Shown here in pieces: positions 8,256 to 16,509 of a DNA stretch of 48,150 nucleotides. Position numbers and translations under genes: made by a program. Position 1 is the stretch's first letter; every line of letters starts with the position of its first letter. This DNA is from Bacteroidota bacterium (lineage in GTDB: Bacteria > Bacteroidota > Bacteroidia > Bacteroidales > Dysgonomonadaceae), in the NCBI GenBank assembly GCA_023388315.1, contig JAEWGM010000018.1, positions 1 through 48,150 of the forward strand. Reading direction: 5' to 3'. The notes under the pieces were generated by a model that did not search any database, was not told where the DNA came from, and saw nothing but the letters and a program-made list of their open reading frames with translations.

Positions 8256-8310
8256 GTGTATTAGTGAGGTAGTGCACTGCAAAAGTACGGATTCTTTTTC
8301 TATCTCCAAA
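8256..8310 (-). promoter_or_regulatory. promoter and putative GntR operator of the lipoprotein pair
   Basis: On the minus strand TTTG (8307-8310), exactly 19 bases, then TACTTTTG (8280-8287), a full match to the Bacteroidota consensus. Directly downstream at 8256-8277 is a 22-base dyad with halves GTGCACTA and TAATACAC, spacer 6. It matches the dyad at 7479-7500 at 18 of 22 positions with the same offset to the promoter. Confidence 0.7.
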
Positions 8311-8390
8311 TAAAATTTTGGAATTTAACATTATTTAATAGATGTGTGTATGTGTGTTAGAGATTTTTTGTGGAGTAGAGGATTGATTTA

Positions 8391-8809
8391 GACACAGATA
8401 GCACGAATATTCACGAATATAAATCAACTTTGTCGATTTCATTCGTGAATATTTGTGTCATTCGTGGCAGATACGCTTTGCGAAAGCGGGATTGAAAGTT
8501 TGATGCTATCGTTTGGAAGACTGTATCTTCAACAATTTAAGTCCCGCCACTTCGGGCGGAAGTGTAGGCTTTGCATTAACCTTAGGCGAATAAATCGCCT
8601 AAGGTTATGAAAATATCGCCCATTCGGGCGAGGAGTGAAAATATCTCAATAGAAGTCATATAATTAAGCTGGGCTTTCAGCCCGATAATTCCATAATTCG
8701 CCTATGAACCAACGCGTTGCGTTGTGCTGAAGTAATCTGGACTTTCAGCCCGAGACCGCAGATGACACGGATTGACAAGAAAGCCACAACGTGGCGTCAG
8801 AGCAAAGCT
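8391..8809. repeat. duplicated non-coding element, copy A
   Basis: It has a set of G/C-rich hairpins in A/T-rich DNA. CCCGCCACTTCGGGCGG is at 8543-8559, CCTTAGGCGA and TCGCCTAAGG pair at 8580-8604, and further dyads are built on CGCCCATTCGGGCG and GGGCTTTCAGCCCG. It opens with ATTCACGAATA...TATTTGTGTCATTCGTGGC and ends with GACACGGATTGACAAGAAAG. The whole unit recurs in the same order at 8911-9341. No protein-coding frame fits in either copy. This and copy B fill the gap from 8196 to 9572. Confidence 0.75.
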
Positions 8810-8910
8810 CTACGAGTTTAGGTAACATATGGAAAAAGCTCTGTAGGAGCGTAAGATAATCATTTACGCTTACATGTGCTAAACCAAGTTTTCAGCACAG
8901 GAAAGCCACA

Positions 8911-9341
8911 AATAACACAGATGTTCACGAATACAAAATCGACTTTGTCGATTTCATTCGTGTTATTTGTGTCATTCGTGGCAGATACGCTTTGTAAAAG
9001 CGCGCGAAAGCGAGATTAGATGGATTGAAAGTTTGGTGATATTGTTTTGAAAGATGGTGTCTTCAACAATTTAAGTCCCGCCACTTCGGGCGGAAGTGTA
9101 GGCGTTGCGTTAAGCTAGGCGAATAAATCGCCTAAGGTTATGAAAATATCGCCCATTCGGGCGAGGAACAATAATGTTTAAATGGAACCCACGTAATTAA
9201 GCTGGGCTTTCAGCCCGATAATTCCACAATTCACCTATGACCCAACGCGTTGCATTGGGCTGAAGTAATTTGGGCTTTCAGCCCGAAACCGCAGATGACA
9301 CGGATTGACAAGAAAGCCACAACGTGGCGTCAGAGCAAAGC
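8911..9341. repeat. duplicated non-coding element, copy B
   Basis: It follows copy A in the same orientation with about 100 bases between. Shared blocks include CTTCAACAATTTAAGTCCCG, GCCACTTCGGGCGGAAGTGT, GAATAAATCGCCTAAGG, CGCCCATTCGGGCGAGGA, AAGCTGGGCTTTCAGCCCGA and CCACAACGTGGCGTCAGAGC. Copy B has lost part of one hairpin arm (CTAGGCGA in place of CCTTAGGCGA). The tail 9342-9572 continues with short dyads (AGGGCAACGCCCT; GGGCTTTCAGCCCG-like) but no gene. Confidence 0.75.
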
Positions 9342-9572
9342 ATAGGGCAACGCCCTATGTTGTGATATAACTCAGGCATCAAGCCCTGAAAGGGCGAAAG
9401 ATTGGTTTTTCCCTTTTAAGGGAGTGAGATAAATTGAGCTTTCAGCCCGAGTTGGGCAATTTAACAAGCCATGTTTTCCCAAGTACGTGGAAATAAGAGT
9501 AGAGCATTTAGCAATTCAACTTCGGGCATCGCACTTAAGACATCCGGCTCCAGGCACCCAACATCCCGCAAT

Positions 9573-10193
9573 CTATCCCTCAATTACCTCAAAAGCATAT
9601 CCTTCATTCAACAACCACTCAATGGCTTTGGGAAGCGCGTAGCGCAGGTTTTTCTCGGCTTTAAGGGAATCGTGGAATACAATAATGGATCCGTCGCGGG
9701 TGTACTTTTGCACGTTTTGCAGCACGCGTTGAGGTGTCAGCAATTTGCTGTAGTCGCGGGTAACCACATCCCACATCACAATTTTATATCCGGCATTTTG
9801 TATCGCGCGCGTTTGTGCAAGGCGCATATGTCCGTGCGGTGGACGAAACAAGTTGGAATGAATGAGTGTTTTTCCTTGACGAATATTTTCTAAAAAATGG
9901 CTGGTTCTTATTTTCCATCCCTGTAAGTGGTTAAAAGTGTGGTTTCCGGTTTTATGTCCTTCCTGCAAAATTTGGCGATAAATGTCGGGATGTTTGCGCA
10001 CATTATCGCCCACGCAAAAAAAGGTGGCTTTAATGCCGTAGTTTCGCAATGTTTCCAATACCCAGGGTGTTTCTTCGGGGATGGGGCCGTCGTCGAATGT
10101 GAGGTAAACCGTTTTTTTAGTTGGCTTTTTCACTCGCCAAAGGGCATTGGGAAAAAACCAACGATAAAGTATGGGTGGTTGTTCTATTAGCAT
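9573..10193 (-). CDS. polysaccharide deacetylase family protein (NodB domain, CE4)
   Basis: A 206-residue protein, almost all of it a NodB domain. Motif 1 TFDDGP is at 32-37 (D34 base, D35 metal ligand), motif 2 H85-x3-H89 (metal ligands), motif 3 RPPHG at 117-121, motif 4 WD at 141-142, motif 5 FHD at 173-175. All catalytic positions are present, so an active metal-dependent N- or O-deacetylase of peptidoglycan or polysaccharide is expected. There is no signal peptide; the first 20 residues contain an aromatic patch (ILYRWFFPNALW). It lies about 100 bases downstream of the DUF2723 gene on the same strand. Confidence 0.92.
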   Translation of the reverse strand: MLIEQPPILYRWFFPNALWRVKKPTKKTVYLTFDDGPIPEETPWVLETLRNYGIKATFFCVGDNVRKHPDIYRQILQEGHKTGNHTFNHLQGWKIRTSHFLENIRQGKTLIHSNLFRPPHGHMRLAQTRAIQNAGYKIVMWDVVTRDYSKLLTPQRVLQNVQKYTRDGSIIVFHDSLKAEKNLRYALPKAIEWLLNEGYAFEVIEG

Positions 10194-10221
10194 GCTTCGG
10201 GGTTACGGGTGGCAAGAGTTT

Positions 10222-10276
10222 AGGAAGATTGAAATTAATACCTACAATCTTTATTCAATCTCTATTCAATCTTCCT
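10222..10276. repeat. inverted repeat with tandem CAATCT units
   Basis: AGGAAGATTGA at 10222-10232 is the exact reverse complement of TCAATCTTCCT at 10266-10276. Between and after them ATTCAATCT-like units repeat four times. It sits between two same-strand genes and could act as a weak processing or termination signal, or be simple repeat expansion. Confidence 0.4.
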
Positions 10277-10294
10277 CAATCTTTTTAAATCTCC

Positions 10295-13200
10295 TTACTG
10301 TGCTGATGTATTGTACTGTTCCAACAATTGCGGACTGAACTGTTGCATCAGGCGAAGTGCTTTTTGCATCGTTCCTTCTTCCAGCGTTTGGGTTACCGTG
10401 TCGCTTTCTTCAGCGAGATGATAGCCGCGTATGGAACGGTCGGTTATTTCTTTCACAATGGTATCGCCCGCGTACGGAATGCCAATGGAGTAGTAAAATT
10501 GCGCGCGTTGCAGCAAGTCATCCACATAGGTTTGATATTTGTCTTTATCGAATTGCTGATAAATGGAAGCAACCAGCAGCATCGGGTTGATGTTGTTATA
10601 AAGTAAATCGGTAAGCGTGTTGCTTAATTGAACGGGTTTCAGGCGGTCGAACCAATCGAGGTTGCGGTTGATCCTGTCCGTGATTTCGCCGATAAGCGCT
10701 TCCGCTTTTTCGGTTTCGCCCAAACTGTAATATGCGCGGGCAAAGAGCAACCCATCGGTTCCGTATGCCACGGCAGAGCCCGGCATCATAGTGGTTGCTT
10801 TGTCAAGCGCTGCCAACGCTTTGGCTTTTTTGCCTTCTTCCACCAGCGCGTTCACGAGTTGCGTGAAATATAAACGGAACGTGGAAATCATTCTGCGGTT
10901 GGTTTCATCCAAATAAATATCCGGATTTTTCTCCAATCCGCCCCAACGGAAATTCATCATATTTTCAAAAGCCGCGTCGGTATTTACTCCGTGGCTCAAC
11001 GGCGTGCCCGGCACCACTTGGTAGCTGAGCCCGTTTAGCGAGAAATTGCGGTTTTGCAAATTCATATACAACGATGGGGAAATGGTGGTGGCAAAATGAA
11101 TTTCGCGTTTCCAATTGTCGGCGTTGATGTTTTTGAGCATTTCCAAAATCATCAGTTCGTTGAGACGTACACCCGATTTACCTTCCAAGTTCACATACAT
11201 TTTGCTTGCCGGCCTTGAATGGATAGCATCCCAATCTACGTGTGCAGTATCAACATCCAGGTATAAAATGTTGCCGGGGATAATACCCGTTTCTCCCGTA
11301 TTGAACGGGTTTGCGGGCCTGGCGTTTTCGCCGCCGCTTCGGAGGTTGTCCATTGTTTGCGCTAAGGAAATGGTGTCTCTGAATGCATTTACATCGTAAT
11401 AGCTTGAATACGATACAGGTGGAATGTTGTTGCTGCGCAGCACGTTCTCAATTTCCGATTTTGTGAGAATGTGCGCGTAATCGCCGGCGTTTCCCGCGTA
11501 TTGGGCGCGTGTCCAGTCAATGGGCAGCGGTTCCGATTCGTATGCTTGGCGCATTAATTGATCCACATACCAACTTGTTTGCAAGAAGCTGAGGTTGGTC
11601 ACTCGCACATCGGTGCGGAAGCCTTCCGTTTCTTGCACATACCAAAGCGGATAGGTATCGTTGTCGCCGTTGGTGAAAAGGATACCGTTTTCACCAACGC
11701 AGCTTAAATAGTTCATTCCGGTATCTCTTGCTAGCGTTCTGCCGGAGCGGTCGTGGTCGTCCCAGTTTTGCGCCGCCATTAAAATGGGCACAAAAAGACA
11801 AGCGCCTGTGGCAACCGCGGCTGCTGTAACTGTGTTTTTTAGATACTTGCGAAGGAAAAGGCTCACACCCGCCACGCCCATACCAATCCAAATTGCGTAG
11901 GCGTAGAACGATCCGGCGTAAGCATAATCACGCTCTCGCGGTTCATATGGCGTTTGGTTGAGGTAGAGCACAATAGCAAGGCCGGTCATAAAGAACAGCA
12001 TAAAAACTACGGCGAAGCTTTGTTTGCCTCGTTCTTTCAGCCTGAGTTGATAAATAATGCCCACGATTCCCAGCAAGAAAGGAAGCATGTAATATTTGTT
12101 GCGTCCTTTGTTGTCGGCAATATCGGGGGCGATATTGTCTTGCGGGCCAAGGCCCAACACGTGGTTGTCAATAAAGCCAATGCCGGTGATCCAATTGCCG
12201 TTGGTGATGCCGCCATCGGATTGAATATCGTTTTGTCGGCCCGAGAAATTCCACATAAAGTATCTCCAGTACATAAAATTGATTTGGTAATCAAACAGAA
12301 ACCGAAGGTTTTGAAAAAACGTGGGTTTCACATTTTGCTGCGTGGCATTGCCCCACCGCTCATATCCCATAATGTGGTTGCGGAAACTGGGATTCATGGA
12401 ATGCGAGTGCATGCGGGTAAACAACATGGTGTTTGTGTACTCGTAATTGGGCGTGGAGTAGGGCACATACTCGTCTTTTTGCTCGGGAGACGTTTTTACG
12501 ATTCTGGCATACTTTGTGTCTTCGCTTTTTATCACGGCGCCGCCATCGGCATTGCGTTTCACTTGCGAGGCGTATGTGGTGCCGTGCACAAGCGGTGTTT
12601 GCCCGTATTGCTCGCGGTTGAGCATCGCGCCCAATGAAAAGACGTCTTCGGGAGAGTTTAAATCGAGTGGGGGATTGGCCGCTGAACGAATGGGGATAAT
12701 GGCATACGCAGAGAATCCAATGATAATAACCATCAGGCTGGTCATCGCTAAATTGATGAATTTGATGTTCATCTCTTTATATCGGAATGCGAAGTAAGCG
12801 CCTGCCGCCAGTAAAAGAACATACAGCCAAATGCTTCCGCCAATAAACAACACGCCCGATAATGCCAAGCTTAAGAAAAACGCGATGCGTGCTCTTGAAC
12901 TTTTCCCTTTTTCCGAAATTGTTTCAAACAACGCCCAAACGATGCTCGCTATCAATAAAATAATGTATGCGAACAATCCGGAATTATACCCCATTCCAAG
13001 CGTGTTCACGAAAAGCAACTCAAACCATCCGCCCACTTTCGTGAATCCGGGAATGATGCCATACATTAATATAATAATGAGCCCGAAAGAAATGAGCAGC
13101 GCGATGAGCCCGCCTTTCCAAGTGGGTGTTTGTGTTTTCTTGAAATAATAGACCAGCACAATGGCGGGAATGCACAGTAGGTTCAACAAGTGAACGCCAA

Positions 13201-13765
13201 TGGAAAGCCCCATAATATAGGCAATGAGCACAATCCATTTATCGGAATGCGGTTTGTGCGCGTTTTCTTCCCATTTTAAAATAAGCCAAAAAACCAGCGC
13301 TGTGAGCATAGATGAAAAAGCGTACACTTCGCTTTCCACGGCGGAAAACCAAAAAGTATCGGAGAATGTATAGGCCAGCGCGCCAACCAAGCCACTGCCA
13401 ATTACGGCGATGGTTTGCCCCAAACTAAGTTCGGCGGCGTTGTTGCCGATGATTAACTTTCGTGTAAGGTGCGTAATGGTCCAAAAAAGAAACAGTATGG
13501 TAAACGCGCTTAACAACGCCGACATGGCATTCACCATTTTTGCCACTTGCGATGTGTCTGACGCGAATTGCGTAAATAAATTTCCTAACAACATAAATAC
13601 GGGCGCGCCGGGGGGGTGCCCCACTTCCAGTTTGTAGGCTTGTGTAATGAATTCGCCACAATCCCAAAAACTGGCGGTTGGTTCAATGGTGAGTAAGTAA
13701 ACAATGGCGGCGATAACAAAAACGCCCCATCCTGTAATGTTGTTGATTAACTTATACTTAGTCAT
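10295..13765 (-). CDS. DUF2723 multi-pass membrane protein (TMEM260-like glycosyltransferase family)
   Basis: A 1156-residue protein. The N-terminal half has about 12 or more membrane helices, and residues from about 620 on are mostly soluble. The family hallmark near the N terminus is FWDCGEFITQAYKLEVGHPP, whose acidic residues resemble the catalytic loop of GT-C glycosyltransferases; GHPPGAP follows. DUF2723 proteins are relatives of human TMEM260, a protein O-mannosyltransferase, and are near-universal in Bacteroidota, where the exact acceptor is unsettled. The C-terminal region includes helical repeat-like segments (AKALAALDKATTMMPGSAVAYG) resembling TPR. It is a single full-length gene with its own promoter at 13834-13841. 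Confidence 0.88.
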   Translation of the reverse strand: MTKYKLINNITGWGVFVIAAIVYLLTIEPTASFWDCGEFITQAYKLEVGHPPGAPVFMLLGNLFTQFASDTSQVAKMVNAMSALLSAFTILFLFWTITHLTRKLIIGNNAAELSLGQTIAVIGSGLVGALAYTFSDTFWFSAVESEVYAFSSMLTALVFWLILKWEENAHKPHSDKWIVLIAYIMGLSIGVHLLNLLCIPAIVLVYYFKKTQTPTWKGGLIALLISFGLIIILMYGIIPGFTKVGGWFELLFVNTLGMGYNSGLFAYIILLIASIVWALFETISEKGKSSRARIAFFLSLALSGVLFIGGSIWLYVLLLAAGAYFAFRYKEMNIKFINLAMTSLMVIIIGFSAYAIIPIRSAANPPLDLNSPEDVFSLGAMLNREQYGQTPLVHGTTYASQVKRNADGGAVIKSEDTKYARIVKTSPEQKDEYVPYSTPNYEYTNTMLFTRMHSHSMNPSFRNHIMGYERWGNATQQNVKPTFFQNLRFLFDYQINFMYWRYFMWNFSGRQNDIQSDGGITNGNWITGIGFIDNHVLGLGPQDNIAPDIADNKGRNKYYMLPFLLGIVGIIYQLRLKERGKQSFAVVFMLFFMTGLAIVLYLNQTPYEPRERDYAYAGSFYAYAIWIGMGVAGVSLFLRKYLKNTVTAAAVATGACLFVPILMAAQNWDDHDRSGRTLARDTGMNYLSCVGENGILFTNGDNDTYPLWYVQETEGFRTDVRVTNLSFLQTSWYVDQLMRQAYESEPLPIDWTRAQYAGNAGDYAHILTKSEIENVLRSNNIPPVSYSSYYDVNAFRDTISLAQTMDNLRSGGENARPANPFNTGETGIIPGNILYLDVDTAHVDWDAIHSRPASKMYVNLEGKSGVRLNELMILEMLKNINADNWKREIHFATTISPSLYMNLQNRNFSLNGLSYQVVPGTPLSHGVNTDAAFENMMNFRWGGLEKNPDIYLDETNRRMISTFRLYFTQLVNALVEEGKKAKALAALDKATTMMPGSAVAYGTDGLLFARAYYSLGETEKAEALIGEITDRINRNLDWFDRLKPVQLSNTLTDLLYNNINPMLLVASIYQQFDKDKYQTYVDDLLQRAQFYYSIGIPYAGDTIVKEITDRSIRGYHLAEESDTVTQTLEEGTMQKALRLMQQFSPQLLEQYNTSAQ

Positions 13766-13833
13766 TCTCTGTGCTGTTTTTTCGGTGTCTTGCGCAGACC
13801 TCCCGACTATACGTTTTTAATGCGAAATTGCGG

Positions 13834-13841
13834 CAAAGATA
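13834..13841 (-). promoter_or_regulatory. -7 element for the DUF2723 gene
   Basis: TATCTTTG on the minus strand, a full match to the Bacteroidota TAnnTTTG element, 69 bases upstream of the start codon. No good TTTG is visible at the usual upstream distance. Confidence 0.5.
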
Positions 13842-13913
13842 CGCAAAACTCTCTACTATTTAGGCCGTTTAGAGTTACAATTGGTGTTTTACGATATTAA
13901 AAAAAGTGAAATG

Positions 13914-13955
13914 AGAGGCATTCTTGTGAACAATTTTGAGGTTGCCTCTTTTTTT
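13914..13955 (+). terminator. terminator-like hairpin without an upstream plus-strand gene
   Basis: AGAGGCA at 13914-13920 pairs with TGCCTCT at 13943-13949, followed by seven T residues. There is no plus-strand gene before it; the divergent DUF2723 gene starts at 13765. The rest of 13766-14364 is A/T-rich, holds the promoters of both flanking genes and shows no reading frame. Confidence 0.5.
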
Positions 13956-14278
13956 GATTATTAAAAAGTAGGGCTTACACTTAAAAATCACACAATGCGC
14001 TTCAATTCAAATAGAGAGTTTTTTTATCTTGATGCGAAGTTTTAATGTAGCTTTTTGTGTAATAGGTTGAACCTCTATCTTATTCCCATAAAAGCGTTAA
14101 AATTTCAGCGCCCATATTGTTAATTTCGAGTTAAAGGATGTTTTTATAGATTAAAATCGCCAAAATATGTTTTATAACATATATTTCTGTAAAATGCTTA
14201 TTATGAATTGATTGTGGGATTCTTTTTTGTTTTTTTTGAGTTTTTTGGTTTTCCTTCCGAAAATTATTTCGCGGATAA

Positions 14279-14310
14279 TTTGGTCTGAAAGCAATAATAA
14301 GTTTACTTTG
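14279..14310 (+). promoter_or_regulatory. promoter of ndk
   Basis: TTTG at 14279-14282 and TACTTTG at 14304-14310 with 21 bases between. The element is one base shorter than TAnnTTTG. It lies 54 bases upstream of the ndk start. Confidence 0.5.
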
Positions 14311-14364
14311 GCGACAATTAAGGAAAAAATCAATGAGATAAAGTCATTTTCGTAATTAATTTCA

Positions 14365-14826
14365 ATGCAGACAACATTAGTAATTCTAAAACCATCGGCG
14401 GTTCAACGTGCCATTATGGGAAAAGTAATTTCCCGGTTCGAAAACAAAGGCCTCCAAATTGTTGGAATGAAAATGATGACCCTGTCCGATTCCTTGCTTG
14501 AAGAACATTATGCGCACTTAATTCACAAATCTTTTTTTGGTAGAATAAAAGACTCCATGCAGGTGAGCCCTGTGGTTGTGATGGCGCTAAAAGGAGTGGA
14601 TGCTGTTGAAGTTGTAAGAAAAATTACCGGGCCCACCAACGGCCGCAACGCTGAGCCGGGGACTATTAGAGGCGATTTAAGTATGAGCGTACAGGAAAAC
14701 ATTGTTCATGCATCGGACTCACCCGAAACAGCGGAAATAGAATTAAACCGATTTTTTTCTAAAAACGAAATTTTTAATTATCCGCAGTTAATTCTCGGAA
14801 ACGTTTATGCAAACGACGAATATTAA
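14365..14826 (+). CDS. ndk: nucleoside-diphosphate kinase
   Basis: A 153-residue protein, normal length for the family. It transfers the terminal phosphate from ATP to nucleoside diphosphates through a phosphohistidine, balancing NTP pools in the cytoplasm. The active site is NIVHASDSPE with His115; Lys9 in LKPSAV binds phosphate; RGD-type segment GTIRGDLS is conserved. The start ATG has a promoter 54 bases upstream. The next gene starts 36 bases later, so the two may form an operon. Confidence 0.97.
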   Translation: MQTTLVILKPSAVQRAIMGKVISRFENKGLQIVGMKMMTLSDSLLEEHYAHLIHKSFFGRIKDSMQVSPVVVMALKGVDAVEVVRKITGPTNGRNAEPGTIRGDLSMSVQENIVHASDSPETAEIELNRFFSKNEIFNYPQLILGNVYANDEY

Positions 14827-14862
14827 TTGCTTATTTTTCACTATTTATTTTCAAGAAAACCA

Positions 14863-15870
14863 ATGGTTAGAAAAAAATTATCAAAAGTAAAAGTTCTCAT
14901 CCTTACCGCGTTGGTATTCGTTTCATTGAATTCTTTCTCTCAAAAATCTTCCGACTCCAGACCGGGAGTAATTCACAAACAACTACACAGTTCCAGTTTA
15001 AGTGGCCAATCGGGCTTATTCGCCGATGGGTTAAAACTTAAAATGGATTTGTCTGTACTTGACGAAGCTGAAGCCAGCAGAGAAGAATTTGATATTAACG
15101 AAATCCCCGCCGATGAGATTTATGGCGGTATGTGGAAGAACTCAAGTGTAAACGCTTATGGCAGTTTAAAAAACGCCCCCGATTCCTTTATCGTGGATTT
15201 AAGCAATTTCACCATGCCGGCCAAAGGGCACATGACATCCAACTTCGGTAGAAGGGGAAGCCGCCGATATCATTATGGCATTGACCTGAAAGCGCAAACG
15301 GGCGACACCATTTATGCGGCTTTCGATGGGAAAATTCGTGTAAAGCAATTTGAAAGAGCCGGATACGGATACTACGTAGTAATCCGCCACGTGAATGGCT
15401 TGGAAACAGTTTACGGGCACTTGTCGAAATTCTTGGTTGACGAAAACCAATTCGTTCGCTCGGGAGAACCCATCGGCTTGGCGGGCAATACCGGCCGCTC
15501 GTTTGGTTCGCACCTGCATTTTGAAACCCGTTTCTTGGGTAAACCCATCAATCCCAACTTCATCATCGATTTTAACAACCAAGTGTGCCATCGCGATGAA
15601 TACGTGGTTACCAATTCAAGCTACAGAAAAACAACCAGTAGTAGCAGGGTTTTGGCCTCAAATTCAAGAAATGCCAGCACTTATCAGAAACCCAGCACTT
15701 CCACTAATAAATACGTTGCCGGCAACGTGAAGTATCATCGGATTAAAAAAGGCGATACTTTGGGAGCCATCGCGAAACGATACGGAGTGTCGGTTTCCAA
15801 ACTCTGCTCGCTCAACAATATGACGCCCAAAACCACGTTGAGGGTAGGCAAGTCGGTTAGAGTTGCATAG
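14863..15870 (+). CDS. M23 family metallopeptidase with C-terminal LysM
   Basis: A 335-residue secreted peptidoglycan hydrolase. I chose the ATG at 14863, which starts MVRKKLSKVK followed by a hydrophobic core (VLILTALVFVSLNSFS) as signal peptide; the frame extends 12 codons up to a TTG. The M23 (lysostaphin/LytM) domain has zinc ligands His137 and Asp141 in HYGID, and the HLH motif at 217-219 (SHLHFETR). All expected residues are present, so an active endopeptidase is likely, not a degenerate EnvC/NlpD-type activator. A Ser/Thr-rich linker (about 250-285) leads to one LysM repeat at 290-333 (KKGDTLGAIAKRYGVS, NNMTPKTTLRVG) that binds peptidoglycan. A terminator follows at 15899-15929. Confidence 0.93.
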   Translation: MVRKKLSKVKVLILTALVFVSLNSFSQKSSDSRPGVIHKQLHSSSLSGQSGLFADGLKLKMDLSVLDEAEASREEFDINEIPADEIYGGMWKNSSVNAYGSLKNAPDSFIVDLSNFTMPAKGHMTSNFGRRGSRRYHYGIDLKAQTGDTIYAAFDGKIRVKQFERAGYGYYVVIRHVNGLETVYGHLSKFLVDENQFVRSGEPIGLAGNTGRSFGSHLHFETRFLGKPINPNFIIDFNNQVCHRDEYVVTNSSYRKTTSSSRVLASNSRNASTYQKPSTSTNKYVAGNVKYHRIKKGDTLGAIAKRYGVSVSKLCSLNNMTPKTTLRVGKSVRVA

Positions 15871-15898
15871 ATTCACACAAATCAACAATATTTATAAG

Positions 15899-15929
15899 AG
15901 GTACAAGATGCATTCTTGTGCCTTTTTTT
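15899..15929 (+). terminator. rho-independent terminator of the M23 gene
   Basis: AGGTACAAGA and TCTTGTGCCT form a 10-bp stem (one G-T pair) around TGCAT, followed by seven T residues. The T run adjoins the -7 element of the next gene. Confidence 0.75.
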
Positions 15930-15930
15930 G

Positions 15931-15938
15931 TATCTTTG
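15931..15938 (+). promoter_or_regulatory. -7 element of the DUF1599-folE cluster
   Basis: TATCTTTG, full consensus, 26 bases before the DUF1599 start and immediately after the upstream terminator. The -33 region would lie within the terminator stem. Confidence 0.55.
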
Positions 15939-15963
15939 TTTGCCCGATTTTAGATTATAAGAA

Positions 15964-16509
15964 ATGGACACTACCAACAAACAATTTGACGAAGTAACGG
16001 CCATTTGCCGTGAAGTGTACAGTAAAAAACTTCAAGATTACGGAGCGTCGTGGCGCATTCTTCGCCCCGAATCGGTTACCGACCAAATTTATATAAAAGC
16101 CAACCGCATCCGGTCTATTGAGGTGAAAAAAGAAAATTTGGTAGAAGAAGGCATTTTTCCCGAGTTTGTCGGCATTGTGAATTATGGCATCATTGGCCTC
16201 ATTCAGTTGCAGTTGGGCTACGCCGAAACCATCGATATATCGGCTGATGAAGCGTTGAAAATGTACGACACCTATCTCGCCGAAGCAAAAGAATTGATGC
16301 TGGCCAAGAATCATGATTACGACGAAGCATGGCGGTCTATGCGCATTACATCGTATACCGACCTGATTTTAATGAAAATATACCGCACAAAAGAAATTGA
16401 AAGCAACCAAGGACAAACGCTTATTTCCGAAGGTGTTGATGCCAACTACAAAGATATGGTCAATTATGCCATCTTTGGATTAATTAAACTGCATTTTGGC
16501 GAAAAATGA
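15964..16509 (+). CDS. DUF1599 protein (nucleotide-modification-associated domain 1)
   Basis: A 181-residue cytosolic protein built from two copies of one domain. Residues about 14-90 (YSKKLQDYGASWRILRPESV, YIKANRIRSIE, VNYGIIGLIQLQ) and about 102-178 (AKNHDYDEAWRSMRI, LMKIYRTKEIE, VNYAIFGLIKLH) align closely. PF07659 has also been named Nmad1 from its association with nucleotide modification in phages, but its biochemical role in Bacteroidota chromosomes is not established to my knowledge. The stop codon overlaps the start of the DoxX gene by 4 bases (ATGA), indicating translational coupling. Confidence 0.88.
   Translation: MDTTNKQFDEVTAICREVYSKKLQDYGASWRILRPESVTDQIYIKANRIRSIEVKKENLVEEGIFPEFVGIVNYGIIGLIQLQLGYAETIDISADEALKMYDTYLAEAKELMLAKNHDYDEAWRSMRITSYTDLILMKIYRTKEIESNQGQTLISEGVDANYKDMVNYAIFGLIKLHFGEK

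Noticed and set aside
8391..9341. CRISPR array
   Set aside because: Only two copies of a long block, with no regular short repeats or unique spacers, and no cas genes nearby.
9471..9893. 140-codon plus-strand frame overlapping the polysaccharide deacetylase
   Set aside because: It overlaps the conserved NodB domain on the opposite strand and begins within repeat-rich DNA.
11954..12637. 227-codon plus-strand open frame inside the DUF2723 gene
   Set aside because: It lies antisense to an intact, conserved gene, has low-complexity translation and no signal or domain. It follows from the G/C-rich third positions of the minus-strand gene.
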